From NCBI GenBank assembly GCA_035948315.1, contig DASZJG010000019.1:6270-70269 (forward strand): a stretch of 64,000 nucleotides of DNA. Direction: 5' to 3'. The notes beneath the pieces are model-generated. The model was not told where the DNA came from. It worked only from the letters and a program-made list of their open reading frames with translations, and did not search any database. The position numbers were made by a program, and so were the translations under genes. This document shows, in pieces, positions 49,270 to 57,484 of this stretch. Each line of letters starts with the position of its first letter. The stretch's first letter is position 1. The DNA is from CAJCJE01 sp035948315. Lineage in GTDB: Bacteria > Actinomycetota > Actinomycetes > Mycobacteriales > Pseudonocardiaceae.

Positions 49270-50931
49270 ATGGCGTCAACACCTACCACCAAGTCACAGG
49301 TCCAGGCGTATCGATTCGTCATTCGCCGGATGGAGTCCGCGCTGGTCCGCAAGGACCCGGTGATGCTGCATGACCCCATGCGCTCACACAAGCGTGCCAC
49401 CGTCGTCAGTGTGATCCTCGGCGCTGTCGGCCTGATCGGATTCGCCATATTCGGGTTGTTCAGCCCGTCAAGCTCGGTGCCGGCCAGCGGCATCGTGATC
49501 GGCGCGCAGTCCGGCCAGGTCTATGTCGTCAGCCAGGACCCGTATCAGCTGATCCCTGTGTTCAACGTCGCGTCCGCGCGGCTGCTGCTGATGGTCGAGG
49601 CCAACCACGGCGCCCCGATCGTGCCCAGCCCCAACGGCCAGTCGGCGACCCTGCCGCAGATCGCCGCGCCGAGCACGGTCAACGACGACCAGTTGACCAG
49701 TATCCCGATGGGACGGTTGACCGGCATTCCGGACGGTCCGCAGGAACTTCCCGCGCCCGGCACCGGAACCAGCGACTGGGCCGTGTGCGACCAGATCAAC
49801 CAGCCCGCCGCGGTGGGTGGGACCGGCCCGGTGCAGCCGACCACGACCGTGCTGGCCGGCATGACCAACATCGGCCAGAACCTCGGGCCGGACGAGGGTC
49901 TGCTCGTCCAGGCGCCGAACAACAATCAGGAATACCTGATCTACGACAAGCAGTCCAACGCCAACAACGCCGAGGACGACAGCGCGGTGGCGGCGCCGAT
50001 CGACGCCACCGACTCGCACATCGTGAACGCGTTCCACCTGCAGAACATCCAGCCCCGGCTGATCAGTGCCGCGCTGCTGGGCGCGATCCCGCAGGTCGCC
50101 GAGATCAAGAACCCGGTCGCCCCCTACTCCGGGCAGGGGCAGCCATCGGGCTACAGCCTGCCGGACAACATCCAGGTGGGGCAGAGCTTCGCGGTGCAGA
50201 ACTCCAGCGGCCCGGACAGCTACTTCGTCGCGCTGCCGGACGGCCTGCAGTCGGTCACCTCGACGGTCGCGCAGATCGTGCAGTACGAGCAGCACGGCCA
50301 GATCAACTTCCCGAGGGTGGCGGACACCCAGATCGCCAACATCAAGGTGGTCAAGGAGCTCGACGTGGACAGCTACCCGGTGAACGTGCCGGGCACCATC
50401 GTCGACTCCTCGCTGCACCCGGTGACCTGCCTTGGCTGGAGCGCGGACACGTCCAACCCGCTCAAGCCGTTGGTGCGCACCAGGGTCACCGTGGACGTGA
50501 AGCTGGAGCTGCCGAGCAACCCGAACAACCCGAGTTCGACCATGCTGCCCGTGCCGGTCGGCCAGCCCGGCCCGAGCGGTGAGAAGATCGACTCGTTCTT
50601 CATGAACCCTGGCCACCAGTCGCTCGCGGTGCACGCGGCCACCAACCCGGCCGAGTTCAAGGCCGGGCCGATCTACATCGTGTCCGGCCGGGGCGTGAAG
50701 TACAGCGTCGCCGACCTGACCACGGCGCAGGGCCTCGGTATCGCGAACAGCGGCGGCACCTCGGACGGTCTGGCCGCGGCGCCCGAGTCGATCCTGTCGC
50801 TGCTGCCCTCCAGCGCGCAGACGCTGAGCACGGAGAACGTGATGCACACCTACGACGCCGTGCCGGTGCAGCAGAACGCCGGCTACTACATCACGCCCAG
50901 TTCGCAGCAGAACGCGCCGAGCGGCGGCTAG
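49270..50931 (+). CDS. eccB: Type VII secretion protein EccB
   Basis: 553 residues from the ATG at 49270; the open frame runs further upstream but only into the intergenic region. A short cytoplasmic N-terminus (STPTTKSQVQAYRFVIRRME) leads to one transmembrane helix (about residues 43-64). A large periplasmic domain follows, with two cysteines (WAVCDQIN and PVTCLGW) that form the family disulfide. EccB is a core channel subunit. Confidence 0.95.
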   Translation: MASTPTTKSQVQAYRFVIRRMESALVRKDPVMLHDPMRSHKRATVVSVILGAVGLIGFAIFGLFSPSSSVPASGIVIGAQSGQVYVVSQDPYQLIPVFNVASARLLLMVEANHGAPIVPSPNGQSATLPQIAAPSTVNDDQLTSIPMGRLTGIPDGPQELPAPGTGTSDWAVCDQINQPAAVGGTGPVQPTTTVLAGMTNIGQNLGPDEGLLVQAPNNNQEYLIYDKQSNANNAEDDSAVAAPIDATDSHIVNAFHLQNIQPRLISAALLGAIPQVAEIKNPVAPYSGQGQPSGYSLPDNIQVGQSFAVQNSSGPDSYFVALPDGLQSVTSTVAQIVQYEQHGQINFPRVADTQIANIKVVKELDVDSYPVNVPGTIVDSSLHPVTCLGWSADTSNPLKPLVRTRVTVDVKLELPSNPNNPSSTMLPVPVGQPGPSGEKIDSFFMNPGHQSLAVHAATNPAEFKAGPIYIVSGRGVKYSVADLTTAQGLGIANSGGTSDGLAAAPESILSLLPSSAQTLSTENVMHTYDAVPVQQNAGYYITPSSQQNAPSGG

Positions 50932-51042
50932 CCGGAGAAGATCCCAACAGGACGGAACCCCGGGTCGGCCCGCCACGTCGAAACTGAGGTTGGGGGGCCG
51001 ACGCCTATGCTGGCCTGGGGTTGGTATCGAGAAGGGGGCGTC

Positions 51043-51357
51043 GTGACGGGAATCTCGGTCGATCACGGTTGGCTCACCAACTACGCGAACACGGTGGCAC
51101 AGGCCGCGGACGAGCTGGCCAAGGCGTCGCAGCCGCTCCAGGCCACGCCGTTGACCTCTGCTTCGTTTGGCTCGATCGGCAACGAGGTACACGCCGGTAG
51201 CGCCTACAACCAGGTCGCGCAGACGCTGGAGCAGCAACTGTCCCGGGCAGCCGCCGCGCTCCAGGCCGCCGCGACCAACCTGCGCACGGTCACGACCGCG
51301 CACGCCGAGGCGGACGCGCAACAGGCGGCGGCGTTCCGCGCCGTCGGCCCGTCCTGA
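51043..51357 (+). CDS. EspC-like/WXG100-superfamily small protein
   Basis: 104 residues from the GTG at 51043 (GAAGGGGG upstream); the in-frame ATG at 51007 lacks support. Two helices separated by a short turn (VDHGWLTNYANTVAQAADEL, then AYNQVAQTLEQQLSRAAAAL) without a clear WXG triad. It precedes the PPE-like gene by 20 bases, the usual partner-substrate arrangement. Confidence 0.75.
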   Translation: MTGISVDHGWLTNYANTVAQAADELAKASQPLQATPLTSASFGSIGNEVHAGSAYNQVAQTLEQQLSRAAAALQAAATNLRTVTTAHAEADAQQAAAFRAVGPS

Positions 51358-51377
51358 CCACCGAAGAGAGGCTTGCG

Positions 51378-52646
51378 ATGTATCCCGGTCAGTCCGGCCA
51401 GCTGCGACCGACCCAGCCAGCCTGGCCGTCCGCGCCGCCCTCGACGCCGCAGCCGAGTTCGAGCGGGCCCGACGGGCACCAGCTCACCCAGCCGGTCAAC
51501 GGCCACCTCGACTACGTCTCGCAGCTCAGCCGCCAGTTGGGCGTGACCGATCCGGTGGAGTCGTACCTGACCCCGGTCGTCGGCCGCTGGAGCGACCTGC
51601 ACGCCGAGGCGACCCGCTGGCGCACCGCGGCGAGCACCGCGACCGCCGTCACCCAGACGCTCACCAAGCCCCTCGGCGGCCTCGACGCCGCCTGGCAGGG
51701 GCCGGCCGCCGATTCCTTTGTGGACTACATGCAGAACGTCGGCCTGGCCGGCAACGACCTCGCCGACGCCATGCACGCCATGGCCGACGCGCTGGACAAG
51801 ACCGCGGACGGGCTGCGCCAGATCGTCAACGAGATGCTCGGCGTGCTCTCGGACACGGCCGAGCAGGCGTCGCACGCGATGAGCGTGCCGGTCGGCGGCG
51901 AGGACCGGGCGCGGCAGTTCCTGTCCGAGGTGAACCAGCCGACCAGCCAGCTTTACGAGTCCGTGCGCGACGTGCTGTCCGCGTTCGTGCGGATGTGCGA
52001 CGGCGCGCAGGGTTCGAGCATGAAGCTCGCGCACCCGGTGCCGGCGCGGAACTGGACCGACCCGACCGCGCAGAGTACGCCGCGCGGCAGCCAGCCGGTG
52101 TGGCCCGGCCAGCCCCAACCCGGCCAGCCGACCTCACCGGCTCAGCCAACCCCGGCTCAGCCCACGCCAACACCCGCACAGCCCACGCCGCAGGCGGCTC
52201 CGGCAGCGGCTTCGGCGGCGGCGCAGGCCGGGCCCGGGTCCACTGCCACGCTGGCGGCCGCCGCGTCCGGTGCCGGGCGGCACGCGGCCGCGATGGGGAC
52301 CGCGCACATGGGCGGCATGTCGCCGCCGATCGCCGACACGGCCAGTGCCGCGGCGGCCCAGCACGCGGCGGGCACCCCGCAGATGTCCGGGGCGTCCTCG
52401 GTGTCCGCGCCGGACACGTCCAGCGCCGCGCACGGCAGCATGGGCGCGGCCGGGGCAGGTGGGGCTGCCGCCGGCGAGGGCGGTTCGGGCGGCTCGGGGA
52501 TGATGGGCGGCGGCATGGGTGGCATGCGCGGCGGCCAGGGTGGCGGCGACTACGAGCACAAGTCGAAGATTCGGCTGAACAGCAGTACCAGCGAGCTGTT
52601 CGGCAAGGTCGAGCAGACCGCGCCGCCGGTCATCGGCGAGGACTGA
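51378..52646 (+). CDS. PPE/WXG-like type VII secretion substrate
   Basis: 422 residues. A helical domain around residues 40-210 contains the WXG-type turn WQGPAADSFVDYM. The middle of the protein (about 235-385) is Pro/Gln/Ala/Ser-rich, with Met/His/Gly clusters (AMGTAHMGGMSPP; GMMGGGMGGMRGGQGGG). A conserved-looking tail ends it (SELFGKVEQTAPPVIGED). It is the probable substrate paired with the upstream EspC-like protein. The gene end overlaps the convergent mycosin gene by 17 bases. Confidence 0.75.
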   Translation: MYPGQSGQLRPTQPAWPSAPPSTPQPSSSGPDGHQLTQPVNGHLDYVSQLSRQLGVTDPVESYLTPVVGRWSDLHAEATRWRTAASTATAVTQTLTKPLGGLDAAWQGPAADSFVDYMQNVGLAGNDLADAMHAMADALDKTADGLRQIVNEMLGVLSDTAEQASHAMSVPVGGEDRARQFLSEVNQPTSQLYESVRDVLSAFVRMCDGAQGSSMKLAHPVPARNWTDPTAQSTPRGSQPVWPGQPQPGQPTSPAQPTPAQPTPTPAQPTPQAAPAAASAAAQAGPGSTATLAAAASGAGRHAAAMGTAHMGGMSPPIADTASAAAAQHAAGTPQMSGASSVSAPDTSSAAHGSMGAAGAGGAAAGEGGSGGSGMMGGGMGGMRGGQGGGDYEHKSKIRLNSSTSELFGKVEQTAPPVIGED

Positions 52647-54144
52647 TCCGGTCCTCCACTGTGGACACTGTGGACTTCCGGGCGCGCAGGACGAACCACA
52701 GCACCAGCAGTGCGGCTGCCGCGCCCGCCGAGCCGAGCAGTGCGACCCACAGCGCGGTCGGGTTTTGTTCCGGTGCTTTCGGCGCGGTGGCGTGCACGGC
52801 GGTCGGCGTCGGCCCGGGCATGCCGTTCTGGCCGGGGATCAGCGCGGTCAGCGCGGCGACCGGATCGATGACGCCGTAGCCGACGCGGTTGTCGCGACCG
52901 TCGCGGCCGGACGGGTGCTGGGCGGTCGCCTCGATCCGGTACATGATCTCGCGCGCGGAGAGGTTCGGGTACTTCGCGCGCAGCAGCGCGGCGAGGCCGG
53001 CCACGTAGGGTGCGGCGAAACTGGTGCCCTGGATCGCGTTGGGCGTGGTGGACCCGGGTTCGCTGTAGAGGTTGGCGAGGCCGGTCGCGCCGGGCGCCGG
53101 GTCGAGCGAGACGATGCCCTCGCCGGGCGCGGCGACGCTGACCCACGGCCCCCACACCGAGAACGCGGACACGTCACCGCTCGCCGGGTCGACCGAGGCG
53201 ACGGAGAGCACGTCGTCGGCGAACACGGCCGGGATCTCGATCTGGTTGACCTTGTTCGGGTCCGGGTCGGCGTTCTGCGGCGTGTTCTTGCAGTTGCCGA
53301 TGTTGCCGGCCGAGTTGATCACGACGACGTCGTGCAGCACGGCGTAGTGCACGGCGGCCTGCAACTGGCGGTCGCCGAGGTTGAGCTGGGGCGCGTCGGC
53401 CGGGTTGGGCAGGGGCTCGCACTCGTCGACCGAGGTGGTGATCACCTTGGCACCGAGGTCGACCGCGTGCACGACGGCCTGCGCGAGGCTGGCCGTGGTG
53501 CCCGCGTTCATCGGGTTCGCCCCGGTGGTCAGGTATGCCTGCGAGGACTGCCGGATGGCGAGGATGGTCGCGTCCGGCGCGACGCCGGTGAAGCCGAGCC
53601 CGGCGCCGGTGGTGTTCGCGGCCACGATGCCGGCGGTGATGGTGCCGTGGCCGTCGCAGTCCACGGTGCCGTCGTTGCGCGCGGAGGGCGCGACGTAGTC
53701 GCCGCCGCCGAGCAGCCTGCCGCCATCGGTGAGGAACCGGTGCTTGTTCACGCCGGTGTCGATCACCGCGACCGTCACGTTCCTGCCGGTGGAGAACTGT
53801 TGTGCCGCGCGGATGTTCAGCATGGCCTGCGCGGGCGGCACCTCGGTCAGCACCGCGCCGTTGGTGCCCGAGCGCAGGCACTGGTACTGCTGCCGCACCG
53901 GGCCGGGCGCGGCGGGCGGGCCGTCCGGCGGCAGCAGGCTCATGTCCACCGGTGGCGGCCGCCAGGCCGCGCCGTTCGTCGGCGGCTGGCCGGGCGAGTC
54001 GTCCGGCAGGTCGGACTGGGCGATCGACGGATACCAGATCCGGCCACCGGTCTGCCCGGAAGCGGCGGCGGTGGGCGGGGCGGAACTCAGGGCCAGCAGC
54101 AGGGCGGCGACCACGCCCGCCGCCCTACCATCGGCCCTGAACAT
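52630..54144 (-). CDS. mycP: Type VII secretion mycosin (subtilisin-like serine protease), first copy
   Basis: 504 residues from the ATG at 54144, with a signal peptide (AGVVAALLLALSSAPPTAAA). The catalytic triad is Asp129 (VAVIDTGVN), His166 (DCDGHGTITAG) and Ser375 (GTSFAAPYVAG), with the oxyanion Asn in VINSAGNIGNC. A C-terminal transmembrane helix ends it (LLGSAGAAAALLVLWFVL). Mycosins stabilise the ESX complex and can cleave substrates. It lies next to a second, parallel copy. Confidence 0.93.
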   Translation of the reverse strand: MFRADGRAAGVVAALLLALSSAPPTAAASGQTGGRIWYPSIAQSDLPDDSPGQPPTNGAAWRPPPVDMSLLPPDGPPAAPGPVRQQYQCLRSGTNGAVLTEVPPAQAMLNIRAAQQFSTGRNVTVAVIDTGVNKHRFLTDGGRLLGGGDYVAPSARNDGTVDCDGHGTITAGIVAANTTGAGLGFTGVAPDATILAIRQSSQAYLTTGANPMNAGTTASLAQAVVHAVDLGAKVITTSVDECEPLPNPADAPQLNLGDRQLQAAVHYAVLHDVVVINSAGNIGNCKNTPQNADPDPNKVNQIEIPAVFADDVLSVASVDPASGDVSAFSVWGPWVSVAAPGEGIVSLDPAPGATGLANLYSEPGSTTPNAIQGTSFAAPYVAGLAALLRAKYPNLSAREIMYRIEATAQHPSGRDGRDNRVGYGVIDPVAALTALIPGQNGMPGPTPTAVHATAPKAPEQNPTALWVALLGSAGAAAALLVLWFVLRARKSTVSTVEDRISPRR

Positions 54145-54168
54145 CACGCTCCACAACGGACGAACGAG

Positions 54169-55698
54169 TCAGCTCGATCCCTGTTTGCGGCCGTCCCGAC
54201 TGGTGCGCACCACGAAGTAGATGGCCAACAGCACCAGCGCGGCGCCGCCGATGCCGATCAGCGCGACCCGCATGGGCAGCGCGTCGTCCGCGCCGCCGTT
54301 GGGCACCTGCGCCCTGATCGAGGTGGTCGTCGCCTCGGGCACGCCGTTCTGGCCGGGGATCAACGCGGTCAGCGCCGCGACCGGGTTGATGATGCCGTAG
54401 CCGACCTGGTTGTTGCGGCCTTCCGGGCCGGACGGGTGCTGCGCGGTCGCCTCGATCCGGTACATCACCTGGCGCGCGGACAGGTTCGGGTACTTCGCCC
54501 GGATCAACGCGGCCAGCCCGGCCACGTAGGGTGCGGCGAAACTGGTGCCCTGCAACGTGGTCACCTGGTTGTTCTGCACCGTCTGGCTGGTCAGCATGGT
54601 CGCGCCGACCGCGGGGTCGACCGAGATGATCTGCTCGCCGGGCGCCGCGACGCTGACCCACGGGCCCCACTCGGAGAACGGGGAGATGTTGCCGGTCGTC
54701 GGGTTGACCGAGGCCACCGAGAGCACGTTGTCCGCGTAGGCGGGCGGGATCTCGACCTGCTTGACCGCGTTCGGGTCCGGGTTGTCGTTCTGCGGCACCG
54801 CCGAGCACGGGTCGCTGGACTGGCTGGCCGCGCCGCCGCCCTGGCCGGTGCTGCTCTTGTCGGAGGTGTTGCCGTTCGGGATGTTGCCGGCCGCGGCGAC
54901 GACCACCTTGTCCTTGACGTCGACCGCCCAGCGGATCGCCGCCTGCAGCGCCTGACCGTCCGCAGTGGACTCCGGAATCAGCGCGTCCGCGAGCGGGTTG
55001 CAGTTGTCCACCGACATGGTGATGACCTTGACGTCCGGCTGGCTGGCCGCGTAGACGATCGCCTCGCCCAGCGTCTTGAGGTCACCCGCGGCGAGGGTCT
55101 GGTTGGTGGACGGGTTCTGGAACTGGAAGTTGCCGTCCGTCTGGCGGATGGCCAGGATCTTCGCGTCCGGCGCGACGCCGATGAACTTGTACGGCGTGCC
55201 TCTGGTGTCCGCGGCGATGATGCCGGCCACGATCGTGCCGTGGCCGTCGCAGTCCTGCAGCGCGTTGCCGTCGCCCTGGATGTAGTCGCCGCCGTTGATC
55301 AACCGGTCGCCGAACATCGGGTGCTTGTAGACACCGGTGTCGATCACCGCGACGGTGACGCCCTTGCCGGTGGAGATCTTCTGCGCGTCCGCGATGTTGA
55401 GCATGTCCTGCGCGGGCGGTTCCTGGATCAGTGGCTCAGTGACGCCGGACTTGATGCAGGCCGCGTTCTGACCCAGCGTGTAGGGGTTGTCCGGCGAACC
55501 GGCCTGGCCGACGTTGTTCGGCAGCGGCGCGTTGGCCGGCAGCGGCGGTGGCTCCCAGACCGACGGGCCGACCGGCGGATTACCGACCGGAGTGGACCCG
55601 TCGGCGTAGGCGGGCCACGCCGCCGGGCCGAGCAGCACCACCAGGGCGGCCAGCGACGTCGCGGCGATCCGGTACGGAACTCGCATTGTGCGGGACAT
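54169..55698 (-). CDS. mycP: Type VII secretion mycosin, second copy
   Basis: 509 residues with a signal peptide. The triad is Asp120, His153 and Ser386 (LQGTSFAAPYVAG), all intact, plus a C-terminal transmembrane helix (VALIGIGGAALVLLAIYFVV). Compared with the first copy, it has a longer loop (SSTGQGGGAASQSSDPCSAV) before the DNPDPN segment. It is upstream of the first copy with 24 bases between them, and both may be expressed. An ATG at 55686 is an alternative start. Confidence 0.93.
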   Translation of the reverse strand: MSRTMRVPYRIAATSLAALVVLLGPAAWPAYADGSTPVGNPPVGPSVWEPPPLPANAPLPNNVGQAGSPDNPYTLGQNAACIKSGVTEPLIQEPPAQDMLNIADAQKISTGKGVTVAVIDTGVYKHPMFGDRLINGGDYIQGDGNALQDCDGHGTIVAGIIAADTRGTPYKFIGVAPDAKILAIRQTDGNFQFQNPSTNQTLAAGDLKTLGEAIVYAASQPDVKVITMSVDNCNPLADALIPESTADGQALQAAIRWAVDVKDKVVVAAAGNIPNGNTSDKSSTGQGGGAASQSSDPCSAVPQNDNPDPNAVKQVEIPPAYADNVLSVASVNPTTGNISPFSEWGPWVSVAAPGEQIISVDPAVGATMLTSQTVQNNQVTTLQGTSFAAPYVAGLAALIRAKYPNLSARQVMYRIEATAQHPSGPEGRNNQVGYGIINPVAALTALIPGQNGVPEATTTSIRAQVPNGGADDALPMRVALIGIGGAALVLLAIYFVVRTSRDGRKQGSS

Positions 55699-55719
55699 CA
55701 GTCGGTTTCTCCCGTTCCC

Positions 55720-57123
55720 TCAGCCACCGAAGTGCAGGTGCCGGAAGGTCGAGTAGAGGTTGAGCACGGCGAGCGCGAGCGGCAGCACCGAGGCGATCAG
55801 GATCATCTCGATGGTGTCGACGGTGCGCCGCATCACCGGGGAGAACCGCTGATCCGGGAAGACGATGCCGATGACCAGGCCGGCGATGGCCAGCACGATC
55901 AGCACGCCGAACACCATCATCAGGCGGTTGGTCGGGGTGGCCTCGAACAGCCAGCCCAGCAGCAGTCCGGCCGCGGTCAGGATGCCGGTGGACAGCAGCG
56001 CGACGGCCTGGCTGCCGTTGGCGTAGGTCCGGCCGCGCAGCATCAGCACCACCGCGATGGCCGCGCCTTCGATCACGCCCCAGATCGCCGGGTCCGTCGC
56101 AGCGATCACGGCGCCGACCGCCGAGGTGACGCCGCAGCCGATGATCATGCCGGTCATGAACTCATGCGCCCGGCCGGCCCGCCGCTCGATCTCGGTGTAG
56201 TCGGAGAAGCCCGAGTCCTCCTTGAGGTCCTCGGCGTTGCCGGGCACGTGCGGCAGCGGCAGCTTGGCCATCCAGATGGTCAGCCTGGGCAGCACGGACA
56301 GCGCGGCGAGCGCGATCGCGGCGGCGACGCCCGCGACGCCCCACGGCGGGGAGTTCAGGAACACGCCCGCGGTGAACGTGAGCGCGCCGAGCAGACCCGC
56401 GGTGGCGCCTGCCACGAACACGGTGACGCCGGAACCCATGACCATGATCGAGGCGAGCGAGACGAGCAGCAGGAACACGCAGGCCAGCAGGTAGTTCGCG
56501 GCGTGCACGCCGTGCGGCACCACGTAGAGGCCGGAGACCAGGGCCATCGGCATGCCGCCTGCCGCGGCGATGATCACACCTGTTTTGCTCGCGCCATACG
56601 ATCGGGTGATTGTCGCGCCGACGATCACCGAGATGATCGCGATCGCGCCCGCCGCGATGGCCGCGGCAATACCGTTGCTGGTCGGATCCGATACCGGGCC
56701 GGACATCAGCGCCGCGATCGCGGCGGCGATCAGCGCGAGTGCGGCGGTCACGTGACCGAAGCGCTGCGCGATCTCCTTGGTCCACGGCCGGTAACTGTCC
56801 GGAGTGGACTCCGCGATCGCGTCGACGACGTCGTCGTAGAGCGGGGGCGGCGGGTTCTCCGAGCGGCGCCGCAACTGCAGCAGGTCGCCGTCGACGACGC
56901 CGAGCGAGGCGAGGGTTCTGCTCGGCTCCAGCGGCGCCTCACCGAGTCGGGCGACGCACCAGCCGCCGTGTCGCGCCCCACCGTCCGGAGTGACCTCCTT
57001 GGCCATCTCCAGCAGCATCGGCAGCAAGTCGGCAACTGCCACGTCGGCGGGCAGTGCGACGTCGATGCGCGTCCGCGGTGCCACCACCGTCACCCGGCTG
57101 AACACCGTTGTTCCGGTCGCCAC
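55720..57123 (-). CDS. eccD: Type VII secretion integral membrane protein EccD
   Basis: 467 residues from a GTG. The N-terminal 85 residues form a ubiquitin-like domain (FSRVTVVAPRTRIDVALPAD, then LGVVDGDLLQLRRRSENPP). A long hydrophobic region follows with about 11 transmembrane segments. EccD is the large membrane-vestibule subunit of the ESX complex. It is divergent from eccC across 361 bases and the first gene of the eccD-mycP-mycP unit. Confidence 0.93.
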   Translation of the reverse strand: MATGTTVFSRVTVVAPRTRIDVALPADVAVADLLPMLLEMAKEVTPDGGARHGGWCVARLGEAPLEPSRTLASLGVVDGDLLQLRRRSENPPPPLYDDVVDAIAESTPDSYRPWTKEIAQRFGHVTAALALIAAAIAALMSGPVSDPTSNGIAAAIAAGAIAIISVIVGATITRSYGASKTGVIIAAAGGMPMALVSGLYVVPHGVHAANYLLACVFLLLVSLASIMVMGSGVTVFVAGATAGLLGALTFTAGVFLNSPPWGVAGVAAAIALAALSVLPRLTIWMAKLPLPHVPGNAEDLKEDSGFSDYTEIERRAGRAHEFMTGMIIGCGVTSAVGAVIAATDPAIWGVIEGAAIAVVLMLRGRTYANGSQAVALLSTGILTAAGLLLGWLFEATPTNRLMMVFGVLIVLAIAGLVIGIVFPDQRFSPVMRRTVDTIEMILIASVLPLALAVLNLYSTFRHLHFGG

Positions 57124-57484
57124 CAGCGCCCCCTTCAGTCTGCGTCAATCCTTGGTCGATCCTGGTCATCAGTGCATAGCACGGCCGCACCGGCAACCGT
57201 GGCGACGGACACCATAGCCCGGTCGGGCTTGTCGAAACCGGCCCGCGGCGGCGGTGAGCGCCCCTAGTATGGCGGTACCGGATACGGCCGGATGGTCGGT
57301 TCGGGCGAACACGTCGGATTCGTTTCTCGTTCGTTTCATGAACGACCGGCGGGTCGCGCCCTGACTTGGTCACCAGCGCCGGAGGCGGTAGGAAGGTTCC
57401 AGGAGGGTCGATACCGGGCACTCGCCGTGTGCGGTGGCGGCCTGTTGGACCTGTGCGTATCCCCAGGCGAGAGGTACTTCTTCG
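57124..57484. other. Divergent intergenic region between eccD and eccC
   Basis: 361 bases without a supported gene. It contains a TAGTAT -10-like element toward eccC (57265-57270) without a matching -35, and a 6-bp inverted repeat at 57327-57345. Regulatory signals for both operons are expected here. Confidence 0.5.
57327..57345. repeat. Inverted repeat in the eccD-eccC spacer
   Basis: TCGTTC (57327-57332) and GAACGA (57340-57345) with a 7-base spacer, a possible operator. Evidence is symmetry and location only. Confidence 0.35.

Noticed and set aside
52765..57267. A 1500-codon plus-strand frame opposite both mycosins and eccD
   Set aside because: It crosses three recognised minus-strand genes and their spacers. 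No single real protein would do so.
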